Assembly: GCF_014359955.1 (NCBI RefSeq)
Contig: NZ_JACIYL010000180.1
Location: 1 to 6,820, forward strand
Length of the DNA stretch: 6,820 nucleotides
DNA from: Thermogutta sp.
Lineage (GTDB): Bacteria; Planctomycetota; Planctomycetia; Pirellulales; Thermoguttaceae
Reading direction: 5' to 3'
Below, in pieces: positions 1 through 6,218 of this stretch (positions within the stretch are counted from its first letter, which is position 1; the number at the start of each line of letters is the position of its first letter). The notes under the pieces were generated by a model, which worked only from the letters and a program-made list of their open reading frames with translations, did not search any database and was not told where the DNA came from. The position numbers were made by a program, and so were the translations under genes.

Positions 1-831
1 GCACACCTGTCGTTCGCTCTTCAGGGCCTGACAGAGAACCTCCAAAGAGGACCCCTCCCGATGGTCACACCCCAGAAGCACATCCACCGGTTGGCCAACA
101 AGTTCATTCTCGCGAAAACCAAAGATTTCTTCCGCCGCCTCATTGATCGACTGAATCGTTCCCGATTCGTTAAGCGTCACAATGGCGTCGGCCGCCTTGC
201 GCATGATGGTTTGAATTTGATGGTAGTGCTCCTCCTGCTCCCGAAGCCGCTGCTCGCGCTCAGCCACCACACTAGCCACCGCCTCGGCATGCGAGGTCTT
301 CAACGTGATCCGTTCGTTAAGGAGCTGCTCCACATGCTTTTCGGCCTGGAGAAGTTTCTCCTTCTGTTGCCATTCCAACTCCAAGAGCAACATCGTGAGA
401 ATCTCCGCGGCCGGCATGGCCGAGTCATCTTCGTACCAATCTCGCCAGCCATCCTCAGCATCTTCTTTCAACCAGTCGTTCTCAAGAACAGCAGCCAAGA
501 CTTGCGGGGGCAATGTCCCTCGAAGCGGCCAGACAAGAAGGAATGAGGAGGGCTCGTTGGGAACCGCCAGGCGGTGCGCTCCGACTGTGGGGTCCGCATG
601 TTTCACCAGGTCAGCCAATTTGTCCCAAACAGCCGGGGCGAGTGTGTTGATAAGTGTGGTTGAGGCCGTCGGTCCATCCCCCGGGCAACCGAGTGACTGA
701 ACCCACAGGGCTTTGCACCGTGCCAGGAACCCCGAACCAGATGTTCTGAAAGGCTGGGAGAAATTTCCCACCTCGGGATCCTGCCATTTGTCCAAAAATT
801 CGCTCAGGTTTTCGGGAATAATGCCATCCAT
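1..831 (-). CDS. PAS-domain signalling protein, 3' end cut by window edge (possible histidine kinase)
   Basis: An open frame of 277 codons runs without a stop from an ATG at 831-829 to base 1, so only the N-terminal part is visible. The start is well fixed: a strong ribosome-binding site (GAGGTG, 841-836) lies 4 nt upstream, and an in-frame TGA at 837-835 excludes any earlier start. Residues 1-145 are an acidic, Trp-containing region that I do not recognise. Residues about 150-205 are rich in Glu, Gln and Leu and look like a coiled coil. From about 206 a PAS domain begins; the stretch around 214-252 carries the typical DAIVTLNESG, N-x-AAEEIFGF and ELVG signatures. No signal peptide or membrane segment is seen, so it is probably cytoplasmic. 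It lies 100 bp downstream of the HDOD gene on the same strand with no terminator between them, so co-transcription is likely. A PAS after a coiled coil often precedes a histidine kinase or diguanylate cyclase, but the output domain is not in this window. Confidence 0.88.
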   Translation of the reverse strand, partial: MDGIIPENLSEFLDKWQDPEVGNFSQPFRTSGSGFLARCKALWVQSLGCPGDGPTASTTLINTLAPAVWDKLADLVKHADPTVGAHRLAVPNEPSSFLLVWPLRGTLPPQVLAAVLENDWLKEDAEDGWRDWYEDDSAMPAAEILTMLLLELEWQQKEKLLQAEKHVEQLLNERITLKTSHAEAVASVVAEREQRLREQEEHYHQIQTIMRKAADAIVTLNESGTIQSINEAAEEIFGFRENELVGQPVDVLLGCDHREGSSLEVLCQALKSERQVC

Positions 832-835
832 TTGT

Positions 836-841
836 CACCTC
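836..841 (-). promoter_or_regulatory. Ribosome-binding site of the PAS-domain gene
   Basis: On the minus strand the sequence reads GAGGTGACAA followed by ATG. GAGGTG is a good Shine-Dalgarno match 4 nt from the start codon. The TGA inside it is in frame with the ATG, so this site fixes the start of the truncated gene. Confidence 0.75.
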
Positions 842-931
842 GCTTCCGGCCGTCTTGCCTGTCGGTGCCATTCGCGCGATCCCTTCCGCGGTGGTCTTCA
901 CACTCCACAAAACCGATCTGCCCCCCGCCCG

Positions 932-1798
932 TCACAATTCGTACAACAGCGCGTTCTGTGCTATTTCCCGATCCAGGTCTTCGGCCAGGACAGCAATATC
1001 TGCCTTTGTGAGACTCAATCCCTGAAGGGCCCACGTTGGTACCCGGACGAGGTTGATTCCCACGGAAGGCATGCCTTTCAGAGTACAGATGAGGTTGGCC
1101 ACGGCCACGCAGCGAATGATGTTAATCTGCTCGCCGCGATAAAGGGCCGCATTGTGATGAAAGGCGATCGCCGTTCGCACATTTTCGGGAAATCCCCATG
1201 CTCGGGCGACCGCCTCGCCCAGCTCAGCGTGATCAAATCCCAGGAACTGTCGCTCCCATTCGCAGAGAGACTTCTCCGGCGTGAGCGCCATAATCATCTG
1301 ACGAAACCTGGGGTGCACATACTGATCTTCAAGGATGATGCCGATATCGTGCAGAAGGCCAGCCAGGAACGCATCCTCGAAGGCGGCGATTTTGCACCGC
1401 ATGGCAATCAACCGCGCGCAAATGCCCACCGAAACAAGATGTTTCCAGAGATTGGAGCGGCGGTAGGGCTCCACACCCATATCGTTGCGAAACATTTCCG
1501 CCACGCTTGCGGTGAGTGCAATGTTGCGGATCTGTTTCATCCCAAGATAGGCGATGGCCTGCTGGAGGTTGGTAATGCGGGTTCGCACCGCGTAGGCAGA
1601 GGAATTCACATACCGCAACACTCGTGCACTTAGGGCAGCGTCCGTTTCCATGACCTCTTTAAGGTCACTGGCGCTTGAATCGGGATCGTTCGCCACTTCC
1701 AGCACCCGCAGGGCAACTTGCGGAATGGTGGAAATATCGTGCACGCGACGGACCACGCTTTCCAGAGGAGAACCGGTTGACGAGGAAACGGTGGTCAT
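932..1798 (-). CDS. HDOD-domain signalling protein
   Basis: This 288-residue protein is a single HDOD (HD-related output domain) module covering nearly its whole length. HDOD proteins are signal-transduction outputs with an HD-phosphohydrolase-like fold; most have no proven enzyme activity and act through protein contacts or nucleotide binding. Visible hallmarks are the N-terminal IPQVALRVLEVANDP segment (residues 25-40), VNSSAYA with IAYLGMKQIRNIAL (64-95), AGLLHDIG with His150-Asp151, GFDHAELG with His190, and a His-His pair at 214-215. The HD-type metal-ligand candidates are thus largely kept. No membrane segment or fused receiver domain is present. I prefer the ATG at 1798, with AAGGGG (1813-1808) 9 nt upstream. 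A TTG six bases earlier (1804) would add two residues but has a poorly spaced site. The PAS gene follows on the same strand, and a receiver gene lies nearby on the other strand; REC and HDOD are often fused, so a functional link is plausible. Family assignment is firm; function is inferred. Confidence 0.95.
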   Translation of the reverse strand: MTTVSSSTGSPLESVVRRVHDISTIPQVALRVLEVANDPDSSASDLKEVMETDAALSARVLRYVNSSAYAVRTRITNLQQAIAYLGMKQIRNIALTASVAEMFRNDMGVEPYRRSNLWKHLVSVGICARLIAMRCKIAAFEDAFLAGLLHDIGIILEDQYVHPRFRQMIMALTPEKSLCEWERQFLGFDHAELGEAVARAWGFPENVRTAIAFHHNAALYRGEQINIIRCVAVANLICTLKGMPSVGINLVRVPTWALQGLSLTKADIAVLAEDLDREIAQNALLYEL

Positions 1799-1807
1799 CT
1801 CCAATAT

Positions 1808-1813
1808 CCCCTT
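1808..1813 (-). promoter_or_regulatory. Ribosome-binding site deciding the HDOD start
   Basis: AAGGGG on the minus strand lies 9 nt before the ATG at 1798 but only 3 nt before the competing TTG at 1804. The spacing favours the ATG. A GGAG immediately touching the ATG is too close to act as a ribosome-binding site. Confidence 0.5.
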
Positions 1814-1869
1814 ATCGCTCTGGTTGAAGACGGATGGGTCCTCACGAATCGACGCTGCCTGCCCTAGAA

Positions 1870-1875
1870 AGTATA
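1870..1875 (-). promoter_or_regulatory. Possible -10 element for the HDOD-PAS transcript
   Basis: The minus strand reads TATACT here, matching five of six bases of the sigma-70 consensus -10, about 70 nt upstream of the HDOD ATG. No convincing -35 is found at 16-18 nt spacing, so this is a weak candidate on sequence alone. Confidence 0.25.
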
Positions 1876-2316
1876 GGTCACGCCGTGGGACACCGAGCGG
1901 GGCAGAGGCCAGGTTCTTGTGGCTCGATCCCGTGCCCAGTCACAGTTCCCGAGTCGATCTTGGCCACTCATTTCCTGACTTACAACCGCGACTGATCAGC
2001 ATCCCCGGCCATACCACCGGCCGGTTCCTCTTATCCCGCAGAGGCAGATTTCGCGGGATTTTCGAGAAACGCCGATGAGGTTTCGACCTGTTCAAAACGA
2101 GCGACAAAGACGCAGCTTACCGAATCACGCTAACCTACTGAGTGAGCGATTCTCCCCAGCGAACGACCAAGCGATTACCCACTGCCAGGCCATTTCGTCC
2201 CCTCTCAGTTCGCCGCGAAATGTTCGCCGGAAGCTGGCTAAGGAGGCCCCCGCAGCACTGACTCCGCAGCGACGCTGCCGTTTGTGACCTATTGTTTAAC
2301 TGAAGGGAAAAACCGG

Positions 2317-2332
2317 GAGGCCTGAATATTCC
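2317..2332 (+). repeat. Imperfect direct repeat, left copy
   Basis: GAGGCCTGAATATTCC resembles the 17-base segment at 2421-2437 (GAGGCCCGAAAGATTCC); about 14 positions match with one gap. The two copies sit 10 and 11 nt outside the arms of the inverted repeat at 2343-2409. The match is short and could be chance. Confidence 0.35.
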
Positions 2333-2342
2333 GTGCGATGAC

Positions 2343-2409
2343 CAGAACTGCCACCCGGCAATGAGGGATCCCTGGAATGCTGCTATTCTAGGGACAACCG
2401 GCAGTTCTG
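2343..2409 (+). promoter_or_regulatory. Nested inverted-repeat structure upstream of the kinase-like gene
   Basis: A perfect 10-bp inverted repeat (CAGAACTGCC at 2343-2352 with GGCAGTTCTG at 2400-2409) encloses a second hairpin. The inner stem pairs TCCCTGGAAT (2369-2378) with ATTCTAGGGA (2385-2394) around a six-base loop, with nine Watson-Crick pairs and one G-U pair if read as plus-strand RNA. A further four pairs are possible outside (2333-2336 with 2414-2417). No T-run follows, so it does not look like an intrinsic terminator. It ends 96 nt before the ATG of the kinase-like gene and could be an RNA leader element if transcription starts upstream, or a dyad operator or the remnant of a small mobile element at DNA level. 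I do not recognise it as a known riboswitch class. Confidence 0.55.
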
Positions 2410-2420
2410 TACTGCACTGA

Positions 2421-2437
2421 GAGGCCCGAAAGATTCC
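2421..2437 (+). repeat. Imperfect direct repeat, right copy
   Basis: This is the partner of the segment at 2317-2332; together they bracket the nested inverted repeat nearly symmetrically. Because they are not immediately next to the inverted-repeat arms, a target-site duplication is not a good explanation. Confidence 0.35.
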
Positions 2438-2464
2438 AAACGCTGGCGCCAAGCCATAGCGGCT

Positions 2465-2477
2465 GAAGGACACCTTC
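2465..2477 (+). promoter_or_regulatory. Small hairpin/palindrome before the kinase-like gene
   Basis: GAAGG, ACA, CCTTC form a perfect 5-bp stem with a 3-base loop, ending 17 nt before the ribosome-binding site at 2495. It could be a short leader hairpin or half-sites of an operator. At this length chance is possible. Confidence 0.3.
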
Positions 2478-2494
2478 TGTGTAAAACACGCCGC

Positions 2495-2499
2495 GGAGG
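2495..2499 (+). promoter_or_regulatory. Ribosome-binding site deciding the start of the kinase-like gene
   Basis: GGAGG sits six bases before the ATG at 2506. A TTG at 2500-2502 is in frame but abuts this site directly, so it cannot be the start. The ATG is therefore the better choice. Confidence 0.8.
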
Positions 2500-2505
2500 T
2501 TGTTC

Positions 2506-4806
2506 ATGAACGGGCAAAATGAAACGGTGAAACCTGTTGTCCCGGACCCGCTTTTCCAGTCTGTTGCGACAGCGGTCTCTGGTGGAATGCCTCCGGCCAG
2601 CGAATCCGCGGAGATACAATCGCAAGCCGACGCCTCTGTGGCCTCCCTCGTCGGGGTACTGAGTCGGATCAATGAATGCTTCCTCCGATCCTCCAGTGAC
2701 GAGGTGTATTCCGAAGTTCTTGACGAAATCCTCAAGGCCCTCAAAAGTGAGTACGGGATCCTTGGCTACGTCGACCGCTACCAACGCCTTGTCTGCCCGA
2801 GCCTCACGCGTCACGTATGGGATCGCTGCGAGATGGCAGACAAGAAGATTGTGTTTGAACTGGACGAACTGGGCGGTGTTCTCGCGCAGGTCATCAAGCA
2901 GCGGATCACCGTGTGTGTCAATCAACCAGTTCCGACTCCCTCCGGCCATGTCCCTATCACCCGCTTTCTCGGGGCGCCTCTCATCGTGCAGGATCGGTTG
3001 GTGGGGGTCATTTTTTTGGCCAATAAACCCAGCGATTACACGCAGGAGGACGTGTGTACCCTCGAAATGATTGCCCGATTTCTGGCCCCCATCGTCGACG
3101 CCCATATTCGGGAGGAGCAGGAAAAGGAAAAGCGAATTGAGTACGAAAAAAGACTCGCCATCCAGGCACAACAGTTGAAGCGGCGCAATCGTCAGCTTGA
3201 ATGTCTGGCCGGGCTCAGCGATCTGGCAGAACGGGGAGCCTCTATCGAAGAGATGGTCGAGCTGACCAGCTATCTCCTAGCCGGAGTATTTCAGGACCTC
3301 CCAAACGTTTATTCACGGATCATTTTTCGGGGGCAGGTTTATCAGGCTGAATCTTACGAAGAAACCGAGCACAAACTGAGTGCTGCCATCTTCCTGGCGG
3401 ATGAATACGTGGGGGCAGTGGAGATATGCTGTCCCAAAGAACTTCTCGATGACGAAGGCTTCGCCGTCTATCGCATGTTTGTCAACGAACTCGCGGAGCG
3501 TTTGAGCACCGTTTTGACGCGCAAGAAAGTGGAAGAGGAAATCCACGCTTTCCGGCGACAAACAGAACTGGTTCTGGAAGTCACACGCACGGGATTGAGT
3601 ATCGTGGATCAGGAGTGCCGCTTGATTTATGTGGACCCCTGGCGGCGGGCTGTTTATGGAGACTATCGTGGCAAAACCACGCACGAGTATTTCTGTGGAA
3701 CGACCGAACCCTGCTGGGATTGCCCCACCGCCAGGGCCTTGCGAACTAAAATGCGGGTGACTCAGGAACGGATCATGCCTCGGGAAGGTAACCGGCCGGT
3801 GCAGACCACCGCGATTCCTTTCCTGGCTCCCGACGGCAAGTGGTATATCAGCGAAATCACGGTGGACCTGACTGACCGCAAGCGCTGGGAAGATCGCCTG
3901 GTGCAGGCCGAGCGACTCGAAGCCATCGGTCACCTGGCCGAAATACTCTCCCGCGAGATGAATTCCCCGCTTCAGTACCTGGAGCATAATTTGCATTTCT
4001 TGCGCGAAACCTGGTGCGAGATCAGCAAAACGTTGCAGCAACTGGCAGCACGAGCACGCGGATCCCTGACAACATCCGAGGAAAGTCCCTTGGACGAAGA
4101 ACTGCTTACTCGGGAGTTCCCCGATGCGCTCGAGGAAACTCTTGCAGGTGTACGGCGACTTGCCAAAATCGTGCAAACCCTCAGGACTTTCGCCCAACCT
4201 GATGAAACGGAAAAGACGATTCAGGACCTCAATGCTGTTATCCAGGCCGCTGTCGACGTAACGTACTCCCATGTATCCAAGGTTGCCGACATCGTGACTG
4301 AATTCGACAGCACCCTCCCGCGTATCCCACTAGCGGCGGGAGCCTTCGGCCAGGCGGTGTCTCACCTGCTTCTCGGAGCCGCCGAGGCCATCGAAAAACG
4401 CCGGAATCAGGATGGAAAGGGCCTCATCACGATCCGTACGCGCCGCCTGGATACCGATTGGGTAGAGATTGAGTTTTTCGATAACGGCGCTGGGATGCAT
4501 CCCCAGGAACGGAAGAATTTTCTCGAACCCTACTTTGCCCATCAACCAGCCTCAGTTACATCCCGTCGCTCTCTGGTTCACCTGTACAGAGTGATCGTGG
4601 AAGGGCACCAAGGGAGTGTCGATGTGGAAAGCGAAGAAAACACCGGCACGCGGATTGTCATTCGGCTTCCTGCGCAGGACCTGCAGAAGGCAGAAGCCCA
4701 CGCCTCCCACCTGACTCCTATCATCGCCAGCGAGCAAGCCGCCGCCCCACCAGATACAACGACTTTTTTGAACGGGAACGTTTCGCATATAAGCTCCGGC
4801 GAATAA
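2506..4806 (+). CDS. Multidomain histidine-kinase-like sensor with degenerate catalytic motifs (probable pseudokinase)
   Basis: A 766-residue protein without membrane segments, presumably cytoplasmic. Order of parts: an N-terminal linker (1-42), a GAF domain (about 45-200), a charged coiled coil (200-235), a GAF-like module (about 235-340), a PAS domain (about 350-458) with a Cys cluster at 397, 403 and 406, a HisKA-like dimerisation segment (465-565), a HATPase_c-like domain (575-722) and a low-complexity tail. The H-box, normally HEINTPLQ-like, reads REMNSPLQ (483-490), so the phosphoacceptor His is Arg483 (codon CGC, 3952-3954). In the N-box the metal-binding Asn is Gly624 (LLLGAAEAI). The G1 box DNGAGM (659-664) is intact, but the glycine-rich G2 box is replaced around 683-693. 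The frame has no stop or shift, so the protein is probably made. Autokinase activity looks unlikely; a role as ligand sensor, scaffold or phosphatase of the neighbouring receiver is inferred. The start at 2506 follows a GGAGG site. The receiver gene lies 45 bp downstream on the same strand. Confidence 0.93.
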   Translation: MNGQNETVKPVVPDPLFQSVATAVSGGMPPASESAEIQSQADASVASLVGVLSRINECFLRSSSDEVYSEVLDEILKALKSEYGILGYVDRYQRLVCPSLTRHVWDRCEMADKKIVFELDELGGVLAQVIKQRITVCVNQPVPTPSGHVPITRFLGAPLIVQDRLVGVIFLANKPSDYTQEDVCTLEMIARFLAPIVDAHIREEQEKEKRIEYEKRLAIQAQQLKRRNRQLECLAGLSDLAERGASIEEMVELTSYLLAGVFQDLPNVYSRIIFRGQVYQAESYEETEHKLSAAIFLADEYVGAVEICCPKELLDDEGFAVYRMFVNELAERLSTVLTRKKVEEEIHAFRRQTELVLEVTRTGLSIVDQECRLIYVDPWRRAVYGDYRGKTTHEYFCGTTEPCWDCPTARALRTKMRVTQERIMPREGNRPVQTTAIPFLAPDGKWYISEITVDLTDRKRWEDRLVQAERLEAIGHLAEILSREMNSPLQYLEHNLHFLRETWCEISKTLQQLAARARGSLTTSEESPLDEELLTREFPDALEETLAGVRRLAKIVQTLRTFAQPDETEKTIQDLNAVIQAAVDVTYSHVSKVADIVTEFDSTLPRIPLAAGAFGQAVSHLLLGAAEAIEKRRNQDGKGLITIRTRRLDTDWVEIEFFDNGAGMHPQERKNFLEPYFAHQPASVTSRRSLVHLYRVIVEGHQGSVDVESEENTGTRIVIRLPAQDLQKAEAHASHLTPIIASEQAAAPPDTTTFLNGNVSHISSGE

Positions 4807-4851
4807 GGTACTGAAGTCTCCGTCCCTGAAAAGAATCAGCAGGCAGACGAG

Positions 4852-5280
4852 ATGAGCAGCGAACGCGACGCACTGGTTTTGGTTGTGGACGACGACGTTA
4901 ATCTTTTGCGGGGCTTGACGCGCGTTCTTCGGCGTCAAACCTTTCAGCTTCTCACCGCGCGGAGCGGGGAAGAGGCCCGGGAAATTCTCAAACGATGGCC
5001 CGTCGATGTCGTTATCTGCGATCAGAATATGCCGGGAACACGGGGCACGGAGCTGCTTGCATGGATCGCGGAGCATTGTCCCCGTACGGTTCGCATCATC
5101 CTCACAGGGCAACCGGATCTGAAAACCGCAATCGACGCCATCAACCGCGGGCAGGTTTTTCGCTTTCTCACAAAACCGTGCAATGACTGGGACCTTGTGA
5201 TGACGATCCATGACGCTCTGGAAGCCGCCCGCTCACCCACACCTCCTTCTTCGCGCCGACCGAATCATGCGGCTCCCTGA
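4852..5280 (+). CDS. Stand-alone response-regulator receiver (REC) protein
   Basis: A 142-residue protein consisting of one CheY-like receiver domain (about 8-125) and a Pro/Ser/Arg-rich tail. All phosphorylation residues are visible: acidic pocket Asp13-Asp14, phosphoacceptor Asp57 in VVICDQNMPG, switch Thr85 in IILTGQPD and Lys108 in FLTKPC. The segment GQVFRFLTKP resembles receivers that are fused to HD-GYP or HDOD outputs, but here the protein ends after REC, so it must act through a partner. It lies 45 bp after the kinase-like gene on the same strand and is probably co-transcribed. The ribosome-binding site before ATG 4852 is weak, so expression may be low or depend on the upstream gene. 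Because the upstream kinase-like protein lacks its phosphoacceptor His, the phosphodonor is unknown. Its last 16 bases overlap the end of the convergent nuclease gene. The family assignment is firm; partner and output are inferred. Confidence 0.95.
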   Translation: MSSERDALVLVVDDDVNLLRGLTRVLRRQTFQLLTARSGEEAREILKRWPVDVVICDQNMPGTRGTELLAWIAEHCPRTVRIILTGQPDLKTAIDAINRGQVFRFLTKPCNDWDLVMTIHDALEAARSPTPPSSRRPNHAAP

Positions 5281-6218
5281 GAGCGAGCATGCGTATGGCA
5301 TGACAAACGAATCAGGTCGATTTTTCCGAAAATCAGGTCCGGCAGCATCGTCTGGTCGATGAGCAGACAACCGACCCTTTCCGCCAGCTCGCGCGCACCG
5401 GATGTGAAAACACTGTTGGTGATCACCGCACATCCATGGCACTGATAAAAGGCCTTGCCGGAGTACGCCTCCTGCACAGCGTCATTGCCCACACTATGGG
5501 TGTATCCCTTGACCTGCACAGCCACCCTGTAGCCGTCCCGCTCGCAAATGATGTCCACGCCCTGATCTCCGCTTTTTCCCGTGTGGTGGACCCGGTAGCC
5601 CAACTCGTTGAGCACCTGCATGAGAAATCGCTCGAACATTTCACCGCGGAGCGACCGCCAATCCGCCGAGGCCAGAACGGCGAGACGGTGCAGTCGGGAT
5701 CGGCGTATCTCCTCCAATGTATCGCGAACCGTCACGAATTCCTGTTCAATGCGCGCTAATTCTTCCTTCTTCCGGGCCAAGTCGGCCAGGAGCTGGGCAC
5801 GCGATTCCAACAGCCGGGGCAACTCATTCGTTATTGTTTGCCTGAGTGCCTCCAAAGTGACGTCATTGGGAAAAGCGGAAAACAGTGCCACGATGCACCC
5901 GGCCATCAACCCCCCAACGGCCGCTGCGGAGCCCACCGTAATTGCCAGTCCCACAGCCAGCGTGATTCCTCCACTCATCCACACGAGAAATCGGATCCAT
6001 CCCGGAAGCGCCAACCATTTCCGAATGGGACTCGCCCACTGTACGTAAAACAGCTTGAATTCCATCCAGAACTTCTTGCGGTCCAAGCCTGCCAGAGAGG
6101 AACGCAGCGAGTCGATTTGCTGCTTGATTTGAGACAGCTCTGCCTCCGCCCGTTGCAGGCTTCGCAGCGTGGCAGACTCCATTTCCATCAGTTGCCTTGG
6201 ATCATCGGGCAGTTTCAT
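5265..6218 (-). CDS. Membrane-anchored Mrr-type restriction endonuclease-like protein
   Basis: A 317-residue protein with a C-terminal Mrr_cat/PD-(D/E)xK nuclease domain (about 186-295). Candidate catalytic residues are Glu196 in GEMFERF, Asp222 in GDQGVDI and Gln235/Lys237 in VAVQVKGY, the usual E...D...QxK pattern of this family, which cuts DNA. The N-terminal half has a coiled coil (about 12-45), a hydrophobic region (about 75-117) long enough for two membrane helices, and a second heptad-like helix (about 120-175). The nuclease is thus probably held at the inner membrane, facing the cytoplasm if the helices form a hairpin. I chose the ATG at 6218, with a GGAAGGA-like site 11 nt upstream. 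An in-frame TTG at 6254 would add 12 residues but has no ribosome-binding site. No methyltransferase or specificity gene lies in the window. It converges on the receiver gene and overlaps it by 16 bp. Defence or DNA-maintenance roles are both possible; the substrate is unknown. Confidence 0.9.
   Translation of the reverse strand: MKLPDDPRQLMEMESATLRSLQRAEAELSQIKQQIDSLRSSLAGLDRKKFWMEFKLFYVQWASPIRKWLALPGWIRFLVWMSGGITLAVGLAITVGSAAAVGGLMAGCIVALFSAFPNDVTLEALRQTITNELPRLLESRAQLLADLARKKEELARIEQEFVTVRDTLEEIRRSRLHRLAVLASADWRSLRGEMFERFLMQVLNELGYRVHHTGKSGDQGVDIICERDGYRVAVQVKGYTHSVGNDAVQEAYSGKAFYQCHGCAVITNSVFTSGARELAERVGCLLIDQTMLPDLIFGKIDLIRLSCHTHARSQGAA

Larger units (their letters stand above)
1799..2505. 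other. Long non-coding region between divergent signalling genes
   Basis: About 700 bp separate the start of the HDOD gene (minus) from the start of the kinase-like gene (plus). Open frames here on either strand are short, rich in Arg, Ser and Pro, lack recognisable domains and lack good ribosome-binding sites, so I do not call genes. The proximal part (1870-1875) has a possible -10 for the HDOD unit. Small palindromes are seen at 2016-2025 (ACCGGCCGGT) and 2266-2278 (GCAGCG/CGCTGC around one base). The octamer GTTCGCCG occurs twice (2208-2215 and 2222-2229). The distal part (2317-2477) holds the structured leader described separately. I saw no tRNA and no known riboswitch. Confidence 0.6.

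Noticed and set aside
61..546. Plus-strand open frame of 161 codons
   Set aside because: Antisense to the PAS-domain gene, which has a strong ribosome-binding site and clear PAS motifs.
713..1633. Open frame of 306 codons on the plus strand
   Set aside because: It lies antisense to the well-supported HDOD gene, has no domain signature and is rich in His, Arg and Gly as expected of a shadow frame.
2016..2025. Palindrome ACCGGCCGGT as an operator
   Set aside because: A single 10-bp GC-rich palindrome without extension or a second copy is expected by chance in this base composition.
2075..2287. Small plus-strand gene of 70 codons in the long spacer
   Set aside because: Composition is Arg, Pro, Ser and Leu rich, there is no good ribosome-binding site and no recognisable motif.
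2343..2409. Insertion sequence or miniature transposon with terminal inverted repeats
   Set aside because: Arms are only 10 bp, there is no adjacent target-site duplication and no second copy in the window, so a mobile element cannot be supported here.
2383..3171. Minus-strand open frame of 262 codons
   Set aside because: Antisense to the GAF region of the kinase-like gene; no recognisable domain and no supporting ribosome-binding site.
3313..4272. Minus-strand open frame of 319 codons
   Set aside because: Antisense to the PAS/HisKA part of the kinase-like gene, whose plus-strand frame has clear domain motifs.
4552..5211. Minus-strand open frame of 219 codons
   Set aside because: Spans the end of the kinase-like gene and most of the receiver gene on the opposite strand; no domain signature.
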